In this document: in pieces, positions 1 through 11,131 of the stretch
Layout of the letters: every line of letters begins with the position of its first letter
How positions within the stretch are numbered: position 1 is the first letter of the stretch
Source: Camillea tinctor
Taxonomy: Eukaryota > Ascomycota > Sordariomycetes > Xylariales > Xylariaceae
Direction of reading: 5' to 3'
Assembly (NCBI GenBank): GCA_022578605.1
Contig: MU394065.1
Coordinates: forward strand, 186,001 to 250,000
DNA length: 64,000 bases
Program-made: the position numbers and the translations under genes
Notes under the pieces: generated by a model
The model's input: the letters and a program-made list of their open reading frames with translations, nothing else
Database searches by the model: none
Told to the model about the DNA's origin: nothing

Positions 1-1264
1 GTCGGGTCGAGTCTCGAACACGTTCATGTCCCAGGACGTGCACCTCCAGATCCTACGGCGGCCGGGAGCCTAGGTCCCGATGAAGTCGAGGTGGGAATGG
101 GCATTCATAACGAGGCTGGGTCTGGGAGGGCCAAGGTCGAGCTCCCTGGACTTGTAAGCACTATGCTTTCACAGCTTCTAGATAAGAACGATCCGGACCG
201 AGCATTCCTCAACGTTAATTCCAATGAGGTTGTTTTGCTGGTGAATAATCTAGGAGGTGTAAGTGCACTTGAGCTAGGAGGCATCACAGCCGAGGTTGTC
301 CGGCAGCTAGGCCAATGGGGTGTTCAACCTGTCCGAATACTGAGTGGCACCTACATGACAAGTCTAAACGGACTTGGTTTCAGCATCTCCTTGCTCAACG
401 TAGTGAACACAGATATCGGAGGTCCAAGCATGATTCAGCTGCTCGATGCCCCATGTGAGGCCACTGGTTGGTCGGCGCCAATCTCCAAGGAGACGTGGGA
501 AGCAAAAAACACCAACACTCGGGAAGACACGGCAGATTCTGGACCAGGCATTAAATCAAGCGGGGTCAAGATCGACGCAGCAGCATTTTCCGCTTCCTTA
601 ACAGCTGGCCTCCAGGCCTTGGTTGTAGCAGAGCCCGATATTACTAAATACGACACAGTCGTTGGGGATGGCGATTGTGGCATCGGTCTAAAGCGCGGGG
701 CTGAAGGTTAGTACTTCTCTTATATATCACGAAGAACTGATCGATTAACAAATAGTAGCTGTTCTCAAGCATTTGAAAGCAACAACCCTGACTGGCGACG
801 CTGCCGTCGATGTCGCTCAGATTGTGTCGGTAGTAGAGACGGCGATGGATGGCACTTCAGGCGCCCTTTTTGCTATTTTCCTCAACTCCGTTGTACAGGC
901 GTTACGATTACTAGGGCCTGGTGAGGCCTCGCCGCAGATATGGGCTGCTGCTTTGAAGCAGAGCTGTGAAGCGCTATCACGATACACGCCAGCAAGACCG
1001 GGGGATCGGACGCTTGTCGATGCCCTATACCCATTCGTCGACGTTCTCGGAAAGACAGGGAACCTTAAGCAGGCAGCAGAAGCTTCTAAAAAGGCAGCTG
1101 AAGGGACCAAGGGCATGCAAGCTAGTTTAGGCCGCGCTGTGTATGTCGGTGGTTCGGGTTTCCAGCAAGTGCCTGATCCAGGTGCCTGGGGCTTGGCCTG
1201 TTTCTTCTTGGGACTGGCTGGCATAGAGCCAGAGGAAGAGGGGTGGGTAGACTGCAATGAATGA
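1..1264 (+). CDS. Dihydroxyacetone kinase, 5'-truncated by the window edge
   Basis: Phosphorylates dihydroxyacetone with ATP in the cytosol (glycerol/DHA catabolism and detoxification). The frame is open from base 1, so the N-terminal DhaK part, with the substrate-binding histidine, lies outside the window. Exons are 1-706 and 759-1264. The 52-nt intron has donor GTTAGT and acceptor AG at 757-758, and joining restores the run GLKRGAEAVLKHL. The first exon carries the end of the DhaK (K) domain (GMGIHNEAG, LVNNLGGVSALEL) and enters the DhaL (L) domain, whose Mg-ATP loop VVGDGDCGIGLKRG is intact. The second exon has the ARPGDRTLVDAL motif and the closing GGSGFQQVPDPGA region. It ends with TGA at 1262-1264. 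It is convergent with the SmD2 gene. The family call is very likely; paralog identity (Dak1 versus Dak2) cannot be judged. Confidence 0.93.
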
Positions 1265-1596
1265 GTAAAATGCACCTGAGAGGTTCTGAATGGTATCGAA
1301 AGACGGTGTTGGTTTTCAATAGCATGTAATCAATTTTTATGGTATCTGTTCTTCATTCCACCGCGTGTAATTGTTTCTCTATCCACCGCTTTTCACCGCA
1401 TCTTTGGCGGTTTTCTCGTAGATTACCTGCTACATAGAGCGTATCTGTGGGTTAAGCTATGACATTAGTTCCCCTCCCGCCCTGACTATCGGAGATGCGC
1501 GTAGTATTCCAGCGCTCTTTTAGAAAAGAACACATTGTATCGAAATGATGTCCTTTCCCATCGTTTTCGTGATATACCCCTGGTAACAACCGGCTT
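1265..1596. other. Convergent intergenic spacer (DHA kinase / SmD2)
   Basis: 332 bases between two converging 3' ends. I see no ORF or RNA gene. It presumably holds both 3' UTRs and polyadenylation signals. Confidence 0.6.
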
Positions 1597-2254
1597 TCAG
1601 CTGAGCAGGACGAGAATAACTGAGTCCCCTCTTAAGAACCTATGACACAGGGCGTTCTGCGTTAGAATGCTTCTCCCTCGTGGTATGTTCCAAGATATGA
1701 CTTGGAGAAATAAAATAAAGGAAGAAAGGCAAAGAAAAGGATGCGGCGAAGAGACACGTACATCTTGCTTATAAAACGATCCTTGTTAATGGGTCGACCT
1801 TTCTTGCCGTTGGAGAGTCGCGGCGTCTCAGTCCACATCTCTTTCACGTTCTCCAGGACCATGTTCATATGGCGGTCGAAAGCCTTGACGCGGGCGAGGA
1901 GCTTGCGATTGTTGCGGCACGAAATCAGCACTTGAGTATGGCTTCGGACGGCAGTCTGGAGAATGGATAGAGGTCCGGCGCTGAACTCGTGCTCCTCGAG
2001 GAGCGAGATCTCATACTCCCTATACAATCCAGCTGGTCAGTCAGGCCGTCTTAAAGCTAGAACAGAGAGTTGAAGGTCCACATACGTCAATTCATTTCGC
2101 GGCTTGGTGAGGAGTTCCCTAAATGGCAAAAAGAAATATCGAGTTAGTGATTCGTTTACTTATTCATTTATTTATTTTTTTTCAACAATTTTTCCTTTTA
2201 TTTGAAATGACGATTATGAAATGGGTAGACTAACTGTATCTTTGCGTCAGCCAT
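1597..2254 (-). CDS. Small nuclear ribonucleoprotein Sm D2
   Basis: Core Sm-ring protein of the U1, U2, U4 and U5 snRNPs, required for pre-mRNA splicing in the nucleus. Four exons on the minus strand: 2254-2235, 2118-2086, 2019-1762 and 1639-1597. Donors are GTTAGT, GTATGT and GTACGT, and all three introns have clean AG acceptors. The product is 117 aa, the usual size for fungal SmD2. It starts [18 protein letters not shown]. The Sm1 motif is [20 protein letters not shown] with [11 protein letters not shown]; the Sm2 motif in the last exon is [14 protein letters not shown]. The start was chosen because the first two small exons recreate the SmD2 N-terminus. It is head-to-head with the mS47/HIBCH-like gene across 510 bp. 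Confidence 0.95.
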
Positions 2255-2764
2255 CGTGTTGGTGTGGTTGGAAGGTTGTGTCAGGAACTCGAAAGGTATT
2301 ACGAGATGGTGAGAGACAGAAACAGAGACAGAGAGAGAGAGGTGCAGGCTAGAAGTTTAGCAGGTAGGTATTGACAAAAGTGACCAAGACAAGGCTGAAA
2401 TCAATAGGCCTGGATCCACTAATTGCATTGAAAATGGATCCACACCTCATTGGTTCTTCCCCTTTGCTAGAGTGGGACATAAGCGTCTGAACCGGGTCCA
2501 AGCGTCCAGCTTCTGTCCCGCCCAGCCCCACCTTGCCTGCAGTTTTTAGAGTTTTATTAGAGAGAACCGAGGTGACTTATAGACGGTACTTTTTACCTAC
2601 CTTTACCTGCTTACTTACCTACTTACTTACCTCAAAACCATCTCTTCTACCCGAATCCTCCCTCTCCTTTTCGCCTTCTTTAAAGTTGCAAAGTTGCAAG
2701 GTTACCGAGTCACCAAGTCGCGCGAATCCCCTCCCCCCCTTCGATGCGCACAAAATATAGATAA
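2255..2764. promoter_or_regulatory. Bidirectional promoter region, SmD2 / HIBCH-mS47
   Basis: 510-bp divergent spacer. It contains a (GA)n tract near 2320-2340, one ATTGG (inverted CCAAT) at 2449-2453 and pyrimidine-rich sequence running into the HIBCH start (about 2585-2740). The divergent arrangement is seen directly; shared regulation is inferred. Confidence 0.5.
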
Positions 2765-4359
2765 ATGTCTTTCGGTCTCTTCGTTGGTCGAGCGGGCTCA
2801 GCGACAGCCCCTGCTATCTCTTCGTTACGGAGAGCTAGCTACAAGATGCCTCTCAAAGCTAAAATCATAAACCGCGGCATGGCTTCCGAGTTTAGAGTAT
2901 GGCCTAACCTATGATCCCTTCCTTTCGTGCCATGGGCAGCTTCATTTATTTGATTTATTTATTTATTTACTATTTGCAGAAATCTTATGCCCACTTAATT
3001 CGCGAGGAGATAAAAGAACTACCTGGTGACGATCCCGAAGATGTACATTTCAACACCCTTTATGGTCTTCGCACCATTGAGCTCAACCGGCCGTCCTCAC
3101 GGAATTCTCTTAACGCCTCCATGGTTCGCAAGATCATTCCGCGTCTAGTTGAGTGGGAGAGGTCGGACATGGCCAATGTAGTTGTCATAAAGGGTGCTGG
3201 CGACAAAGCCTTGTGTGCCGGCGGCGATGTGGTAGCTCTCGCAACACAAAACAAGCTGGGAACGGATGGCCAAAGGCAATCGATCGACTACTTCGGCCTA
3301 GAGTACAAGTTGGACCACTATATTGCTACTTACAACAAGCCCTTCATTTCATTCATGGATGGCATTACTATGGGTGGAGGTGTAGGCCTCAGTATACATG
3401 CCCCGTTCCGAATCGCAACCGAAAGAACTCTGTTTGCCATGCCTGAGACTAAAATCGGATTCTTCCCCGACGTTGGCGCAAGTTTCTTCCTACCTAAGAT
3501 GCCTGGCGCTTTAGGAACATATCTGGCCCTGACCGGTGCGCGCCTGAAAGGCGCTAACGTCTTCTATTCGGGCATCGCTACGCATTATTTGCATTCGACC
3601 AGCCTGCCTAACCTAGAAGCCCGTTTGGCCGAGTTGCGATTCCGTGATTACGATTCCATACGTAACCGATTAGACATCATAGAAATGACCATCGAAGAAT
3701 TTGCAACAGGCCTGCCACCCCGGGAACCGATTCGATTAGGCGGGGAGGTTAGAAAGGCAATCGATCGTTGTTTTAGCAAGGCTACGGTGGCCGACATGAT
3801 GACTGCCCTGGAGGCAGAGCAAGGCCCCACCCAGGCCTGGGCCGAGGAGACGTTGAAAACGTTGCGTGAAAGATCGCCAACCTCGCTACTTGTCACTCTC
3901 AGGCAGATGAGAGAGGGACGGGACTTGCTTCTCTCCGAGGCCTTCAAGAAGGAGTATCTAATGGCTGCCAGATTTATGGATAGCCATGACTTCAACGAAG
4001 GCGTCACGGAGCTGCTAATCAACAAGACAAATGAACCAAAATGGGACCCACCTACTTTAAGCAGCGCAGAAGCTGACGGCCGTATCAATATGTTCTTCGA
4101 ACCACCCGAGGATCTACCCCCGTTAGGGCTATTAGCTGATCGAGACTACGACGATTATCCGTTTAAGAGTTTTGGTGTGCCCGACGAGAAGGAGATTGAA
4201 TTATCGGTGATTCAAAAGCCAACCACACGTCAGCAACTCGTAGAGGATTGGGTCGCGCGGAAGAGGGGCCGACAGGGCTTCAAAAAGATCGTGGAAGAAA
4301 TCCTAGCCCGGAAAACCACTGTGGACGAAGCTGGGAATGCCGAATGGATATACAACTGA
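2765..4359 (+). CDS. 3-hydroxyisobutyryl-CoA hydrolase family / mitoribosomal protein mS47 (Ehd3-like)
   Basis: Crotonase-fold enzyme of mitochondrial valine catabolism that hydrolyses 3-hydroxyisobutyryl-CoA. Its yeast homologue Ehd3 is also the mitoribosomal small-subunit protein mS47. Exons are 2765-2896 and 2980-4359, with an 83-nt intron (donor GTATGG, acceptor TTGCAG) and a 503-aa product. The first 44 residues (MSFGLFVGRAGSATAP...) are rich in Arg, Ser and Ala and acid-poor, which suits a mitochondrial presequence. Crotonase features follow: GAGDKALCAGGDV and DGITMGGGVGLS (oxyanion-hole loops), then MPETKIGFFPDVGASFFLP with the Glu/Asp pair expected of HIBCH. The C-terminal HIBCH extension ends ...NAEWIYN. 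Family assignment is firm; whether it acts as enzyme, ribosomal protein or both cannot be read from sequence. Confidence 0.93.
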
Positions 4360-4731
4360 ATGATGGAACACTGTAAGATTATATAAGTACTGTTTCTGTA
4401 AAATAGCAAAAAAAAAAAACATCAAGGTGGACATGAACATGTGCATTGGTGGTTTAAAGCCTTCACTTAAAATGACGACGACGCCGATGATGATAGCAAT
4501 AATAATGACCGTAGAAATAAGGCAGACTATTATTGTTGTTTTTCATTATGTATTGAAATAAGCAATAGTCCAATGAATTTATAGTACAAAGTGCGGGATA
4601 GAGAACGTTAAAATAAAAAGGGGATGGAGATGAATGCGCAACTGCTGTTGGCCAAGATCTTATTTCTGAGTCATATTTCGTATACCTATTAGCTAGAAAA
4701 TGTGGGGGTGCGGCTGGGCTCCGGGTATAAG

Positions 4732-4739
4732 TATAAAAG
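4732..4739 (+). promoter_or_regulatory. TATA-box-like element TATAAAAG
   Basis: Good match to the TATA consensus, about 1.03 kb upstream of the Ams2/SPT21-like ATG. A GTGAGT at 4771 and a TTGCAG about 50 bases later could bound a 5' UTR intron, but nothing proves it. Confidence 0.3.
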
Positions 4740-5012
4740 GCACCGGATCCCCCGCATAGGGAGGGAGATGTGAGTGAAATGAAACCCGGATTCTTTCACT
4801 CTTCATTGATGGTGTGTTGCAGGTTATCTTTCGGTGCTGATTTCTGCCTCCAAGTTGTCGAGGATTTGATAGGCAAAAAACGCGCTAATCTGTTCTAAGT
4901 TCGGTATAACCTATTCTTGTTGGTCTGTGCGTCTTTTTAACAGCCCCACTACGAGCTAGAGCACTAAGCGGTGGGCAAGTCAAGCCACTGAACCTACCCT
5001 GCAGCGAATGGC

Positions 5013-5032
5013 TCGCGAATCGCGAATCGCGA
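5013..5032. promoter_or_regulatory. Triple TCGCGA repeat, 7-bp periodicity
   Basis: TCGCGA occurs at 5013-5018, 5020-5025 and 5027-5032, exactly seven bases apart. The first two copies read CGCGAA, the core of SCB/MBF-type cell-cycle elements. Another CGCGAA is at 5149-5154. Binding is inferred from motif likeness only. Confidence 0.35.
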
Positions 5033-5768
5033 TCTACCTAGACAAGCTTCTAAGTTACCAGCCACCCACTATCTGTGACGTCTGCACAGGACCAAGACCT
5101 TTTTTTTTTTTCCGTTCTCAACGCGCTTCGAGAATTGCAGGTACTTAGCGCGAAGTTCTCCACCGCGCTCTAGCGCGTTGCATTTGCGTTGTGCTACATA
5201 CCTGTTTGGTAGTACCTATGTACCTTCCATTCAATGGTACTTTCATCCACTAAATATCTGTTCCGCCCGACTTGTACCTCTCCCACTCACACACCGTCTC
5301 TCTTTACCTTCTACTTTCCTTACTTACACCATTCCATCTCCAACTCAACCCGTACAACAATCCATCATCAATTGCCTTCGGGGTGCATTGCATTGCCTAT
5401 CAGGCCTGTGTATTGCACCATTTACCACTTTACATATTTCTTATTATAGCCTTCTTGCCTGTCTTTCTTTTCCTTCCTTCTTTTTTCCTCTTCATTTTCT
5501 CATTTTTCACTTGGGCGCCTCCCTACTGTTGTCTCCTACCTCCAGACTCGTATGATTACTTGTTTGGCATCACGAATACGTACGCGTACACGATCGACAA
5601 TCATGCGAATAACGCCGTGACAACATTGTTCCTCGTCCTAGATTAAATTGGTTCGCCCTTTTATTTGTTGATTTTGCTATCGATTTTGTCTTCTTCTGGA
5701 TCACAGGACTATCTGTCCTTTGTTTTTCCTCCTTCTTTCGACAGCCTGCGTAACTTGGTTAGCGAGAC

Positions 5769-5774
5769 ATGGCG

Positions 5775-5807
<33 letters not shown>

Positions 5808-8800
5808 GCTGCATGGGGTAGCAACTCGCAAGGAGTTGATGATAGTGGACTTCAAGTGCGACCGATGGGGTGTACGGGCCTTCTAGATCCTCCAGGGATG
5901 GACATTGGCTAACAAACCTTTTTCTCCCTTAGTGAAAGTTCATTATACCTTCGATAAAGATAGCCAGGAGCGATGTCTTGCCCGATGGCCACAAATTCTT
6001 CAAGTTCAGACCATCCCGATTGACGAACATACCTCAATCGGAGTTACCGATCTGAGGACATGTCTGCAGGCTGTTGCCCAGTGCAGTCCCGAGTTGACTG
6101 GAGATCACGACAAGGACTACACGGTATATGCCTTCGATTATTCGGAACCCGACACACCACTGGTAGGACAGGGCATGCTCTCTTGGGGGCTAAGCCAGGT
6201 GCCTGGCTCACCGGATGCTCAGTCGCAATTGGTGACAGGACGAGTTACCAGAAACCTGCTGGCCATCTTCGGCAATGGCATTAAGGAGACCTTGGAGGTT
6301 AGGTTGAAATTAACTGCCATCTCTAAGATTGCACGGCATAATCCCACGTCGCGCCCGCAGTCGAGTGCTAGGCACACTCCGACCTTGTCGGCATCGGCTT
6401 CAGCTATGACGGAGAGCAATGAATGGAATTCTTTCATCCGGGCTAACCCGGGTCTGGGCCATACGGCACAAGCTTCAACTGTGAATTCCCCAATTATGCC
6501 TGAGCCCATTCGGCCATTTGGGTCAAGCTATGGAGCTAGGAACGATATATCGCCGAATTTTCAGGGAGCACCAGCAGTTCCCAGCAGCCGCCCCAACTCA
6601 GTCGACCCTCTGGTCAGAGAACGCCATAATACTCCCCAAGCTCAAGCCTCTCCGAATGTGCCCCTGAGGCCAAGTCCTTCGGTTGAGGAACCAACCCAAA
6701 TGCAGAGTGCAGCAAAAACTACCAAACCCCAGTCACGACCCTCTTCTCGAGCATCGAGCCATGTCCCTACAGGAAGACCTCGAGGCCGACCACGCAAAAC
6801 GACTCTAGTAGCCGAAGGCAGCACTTCTGGTTACGAAGATGGCACTGACGGAGATGATCAACCCCCCCGGAAGAAAAAGAGAGCGAAGACGACCAAAGTT
6901 GAGCGTAGTAATACAGCAACTTTCGGCTCTGCTCCTGAGTCGCTTCGGGTTGCTGCTAGTACAGCAGGGTCTATTCGCAACTTTCGTCCAATTGCCGCTT
7001 CAGCAGAAACCCCTGGTGGTAATCACCTTCAGGAAGTGCCGAGAGCTCCTACGCCGATACCAGATTCACGATTCTCAGGTCTTCCTTACATCCGACCTTC
7101 AGGAGGTAGCACTTTAAGACGCCAGTCCATTACTAGCCATAGCCTCGACGGCTCCTTTGCATCGCATCCAGATCTTAATCGCTCCTTATCGCAAGGCCAA
7201 GATGCTCATTCTCCCATGGATTCTATAGCCTCTCCATCCCAAACGTATAGTGACGAGGCAAGTCCAGCTGATATTGGGTCTTCGCCACCGGTGCCGAGGT
7301 CTGCCATGTATAGTGTACAGTCTAGCCCTGCCCCGTCCAGCCCTATCTTACCACCGATGCCCGGGCCAGCAACACAGCCTGACTCCGGTTTCATGAGCGG
7401 GGGACTTGATGATAGCCATGTGGATGACGATAGTATAAGCAGGGGTCCTCTCCAATCAGGCACTCAAGTTCTTGGGGCATCGAAGCCAAAGCCTCGCCGC
7501 AGCCGTGCCAAGAAGCAAGAGCCCAAGTCCCAGCCAGATCTCCATATTCATACGGAGACTCCTGGCCCTCCCGAGCTATTGCCTCAAACATCGATATACA
7601 ACCCACCTATACCGCTAGCGCGCCGAAATAGCGAACGCGCAAAAACACCAGCAGTAACCGACAACACGAGAAGTATGCCCAACGCTGCGCCCTCCGATAT
7701 TACCGTTGTCGGGCCCATCAAACCTGTATCTGCAATTGGGCAACAAGAACAACAGGCTGAGGAAAAGACCCCATTGCCAGAGGAGGAACCCACTCAGGGT
7801 AGTTTTACGAGCCTTTTCGATGCAGGGCTGCTAAGCGATGCAGGAGATGACCACCAACGGTACCTAGAATCTTTAGGACTAGGTGATCATTCGTTTACTC
7901 CGGCTGATGAGGGTACCCCCCCAGGTGATATACAACCGACTATCGAGTCCAATCCGTCTAATACTCGAGCCTATCCCCAGAACGCATCCGTGGAACCCGA
8001 TCTTCCCACTGTTCCAGCAAGCGATCCTGTCTTACCACAGCTAACTCTCCCCATGCCTCTATCAGAGCCAGCACATCCACAAACAGATATCATTGATATG
8101 CCCGAAGGAAAATCGAACAAGAACTACATCAAGCGCCAGACAATCAAGCAAAAACTAGAGGAAGCTATATCCCACGGCCAAATGCCATCGTTCTGCCAGA
8201 ATTGCGGCGCGATCCAGACACCGACATGGAGGAAAGTCTGGAAACAAGTACATAAGGGGGTCCCAGAATATCACGAATACTCGGAGAAGCCAGGTCACGT
8301 TACCGCGATCAAGATTCTCCAGCGGGATGATGATGACAAACCGACTTCGTATGAAATCATCAAGAAATCTTTAGGCCCGACTGACAACAAGAGCGCGTGG
8401 ACTGAAGTTCTTCTGTGCAACCGTAGGTGCAAACCCTGTACTAATACCAACATATGATTGCTAATCCTTCAAAAGCATGCGGCATTTGGTTTTCAAAGTG
8501 GAAGGCGCACCGACCAGCAGACAAGTGGGAGAAGGACGAGCAAAGGCTCACTCAGACGCGCAAGAAGAGGGCTAATGGAGCCGGTCCCTCACGTTCCAAA
8601 AAGTCGCGAACAAAAAATGACGGCCAAACGAACCTCACTTCTGAAGCTTGTCCCCCAACAGATCCCATGGGACCATTAGATGGATCCCTTTCGCCAAAGG
8701 AATCCACACTAAACATGTTGAACCTAGGGCAACAGGTGGACAACGTCTCAGAGAAGGGGTCTGGGAAGGGGCGTAAGAGGACTACAACAGAAGCAAGGGA

Positions 8801-9665
8801 TCGAGGCTCGACTCATTCTCGAGGTACTGGTACTCCCGGGAGTCCGATTATGCTCGATGAAGAACTCGGAACAACCCGACGGTTGTTATTTCCATCGCCC
8901 CGCAAGGATGGAGAGCAAAGGGTGCTCGGAGAAGTCGCTGTAAACATTGTTCAAACATCTGAACTGAGTGGATCCAAAGAGGACGAATACGAGGCAGAGA
9001 AAGAGAACCGCGGGCCAATACTGAAAGGTCAGGGTATGGCTAATAACGATTTCGCCGACCTCTTTGGCACCCCACCGCGGCCATCGACACCTCCCCCTAA
9101 GGGCGCGAGCAGCGGACCTTTTAAAACACCGACGCGTCCAACGCCGAGCCATCGTCCGATCACTAGAAGTGTGACGAAATCAAAACGCTCCGGTCGATCT
9201 ACGAACTCCCCCAACCAACTGGACCCAAGCCATACCCCTACTAGAACACCCCGTTCAGCACTGCGCCGCTCACCTCGTCACTTGCTGGCTGCGCATCATC
9301 TCGAAGACCAAGGTCCCGAAACACCCTTGACTAAATCTCTGAGCCAACTCCTAGCTGATGCCGAGCATTTTGTTATGCCGAGCCCTAGTCGCGCATTCCA
9401 GCTGGATATGCACTCACTGTCACATCTGGACAGCGACGACCACTTGATTGGGTCTGCACATTTCGACTTCACCAACCTGTTGAGTACAGATAACATGATG
9501 CCTAGCTCGCCGCCAGTGCTACAGCACGGGAATATGGTGTCGTTCGGCGAAGATCTGACATACGAGGATGCTCATAATTGGGCGCAGTTCCACACCGCCC
9601 ACGGTTACGGCGAAGGTGGTACTAATGAGCTTGCTATACAAGATACGCCCGAGGATTCTCGCTGA
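5769..9665 (+). CDS. Ams2/SPT21-type GATA-finger transcription factor
   Basis: Nuclear regulator of the Ams2 (fission yeast) / Spt21 (budding yeast) family, linked in those yeasts to histone gene expression and, for Ams2, centromeric chromatin. Exons are 5769-5871, 5933-8422 and 8476-9665, with introns of 61 nt (GTACGG, branch GCTAAC) and 53 nt (GTAGGT); the product is 1260 aa. The N-terminus has ten Asn codons, then the family domain beginning KVHYTFDKDSQERCLARWP (about residues 36-140). A long disordered Ser/Pro region follows, with an AT-hook (GRPRGRPRK, near residue 315). The zinc finger is CQNC at 789-792 and CNPC at 863-866, separated by about 70 residues instead of the usual 17-18. The second intron splits the finger, and splicing recreates LCNPCGIWFSKWK. 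The tail is low-complexity. The family call is strong; function is by homology. Confidence 0.85.
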
Positions 9666-11131
9666 ACCTGGGCCTCTCCAGAAAAGTCATTCCTCTCACC
9701 TTGAAGCTCTTCAAGAAGGGAGGATATGGCATTCACGCTCCCAAGTTTTTTTTATTTTATTTTTATTTTAATGATGGTAGTGCTTTCGGAGGATCAATAC
9801 GTGTATGAATACACGCTGGTATGGGATTTATTTGTTTTTGAGCGAAAGGCGTCGCATTCGTCCGCCGTTGATACACATTTGTTTTTTATTCTCCCCTTTT
9901 CCCCTCCCTCCTTAGCTTTTTTTCAAGGAAAGTAAGGAAGAGGGGAGATACGATGATAGAGAGAGAAACTGGGAGAGTTAGAGTTAGAGTGAGATAGGGG
10001 ATTAGGAAAATGGGATGAAAAAGACAAGATGCCAGACAAGATTCTACGGTGGTTGTTTTTTGTTGCCATTTTTGCTTTTGTTTTTGCCTACGTTATACCC
10101 CCAAACTACGATACACCAACTATGAATAAAACCACCAACCAGATATATACCTACGCACTGTGGTCGGTGTTTTTTTTTTTTTAACAAACATTTTTGATGT
10201 GTGATGTACAATGGTATTTTTCGTTCCCATGAGAGGCCTACGACGATTTCATGTCTCGGAGACTTCCTTATTTATTTCATTGTTAGGACAGCCCTCTCGC
10301 GCTCGATAGTGGCAGTGGAAAACTACCTTTCTAAGAGAAGGGAGGGAGAAAGGGTTATGTCATAATGGGTATGGTATGATATGACGTGTCTTGCCTACAT
10401 GTTATAGAATAGGGAGGAGAGGAGTAGGGTCGCTATCGGCTGGCTGCTTGGAAATAGGAGAGCGTTTTGAAGGAGGGGAGAGTGTGGGTGAGTAGACGGA
10501 GTAGATAAGAGGGGTAAGGGGCAAAGGGGGGGTTCGATGCAATAAGGTAGCTAACCTAGGCATGTACAAGCAGTGTATTGATATTACCTATATATATATT
10601 TAAGTGGCTGGCAGGGAGGACAAGGGGCAAGCATTTCAAGGCGCAATGGAGTTATCCCTCCTTTGTTTCCTTAGATCATATCCCACTACATGTAACGATT
10701 TTATAGTACACCTAAGTATCGAAGCTGGGTAGGTTATATATAGATATATATTCACGCGTTGTTACCCCTTTACGCTCGGATCAGGTGGAGGAGGAGTGGG
10801 AGAAGAGGGTAGTATGTTTCGTGCTTTCAAAGAGGTATTATCCTTAGATAGGTGGGCATATTAAATGATTCGAATATCGTCTCGTACCAAGTATCCGAGT
10901 CACCCACACACGTTCCATATTAAGCAAGATGTATATAATTTTCTCTTTGAAAGAGAGAGCAACTATTCTCTCTCCGCTCTTTTCGGGATTTTCCTTTTCT
11001 TTTTCTTTTTTGTTTGTACATGTTATAGTACATCATCTTCTTCATTAGGGCCCTTGACCCCTTTATATCCCCGCACCTTATAAATTTCGACATCTCAACG
11101 TCATCATCCCCACGGTCAACACCCGGATACC
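9666..11131. other. Convergent intergenic region, no gene seen
   Basis: About 1.5 kb between converging genes. It holds T- and A-rich tracts (poly-T at 10170-10181), an AATAAA-like site near 10124-10130, G-rich plus-strand stretches (10330-10545) and TA microsatellites near 10590 and 10740. No coding continuity or RNA gene was found. Confidence 0.55.

Larger units (their letters stand above)
4360..5768 (+). promoter_or_regulatory. Long 5' region of the Ams2/SPT21-like gene
   Basis: About 1.4 kb without a supportable gene. It begins with the 3' flank of the HIBCH gene (poly-A tract near 4408-4419). It then holds a TATA-like TATAAAAG at 4732-4739, three evenly spaced TCGCGA hexamers at 5013-5032, further GCGC-type elements at 5121-5180 and a strongly pyrimidine-rich stretch at 5260-5540 typical of a fungal 5' leader. 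ORFs in the leader are pyrimidine-tract artefacts. Confidence 0.5.
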
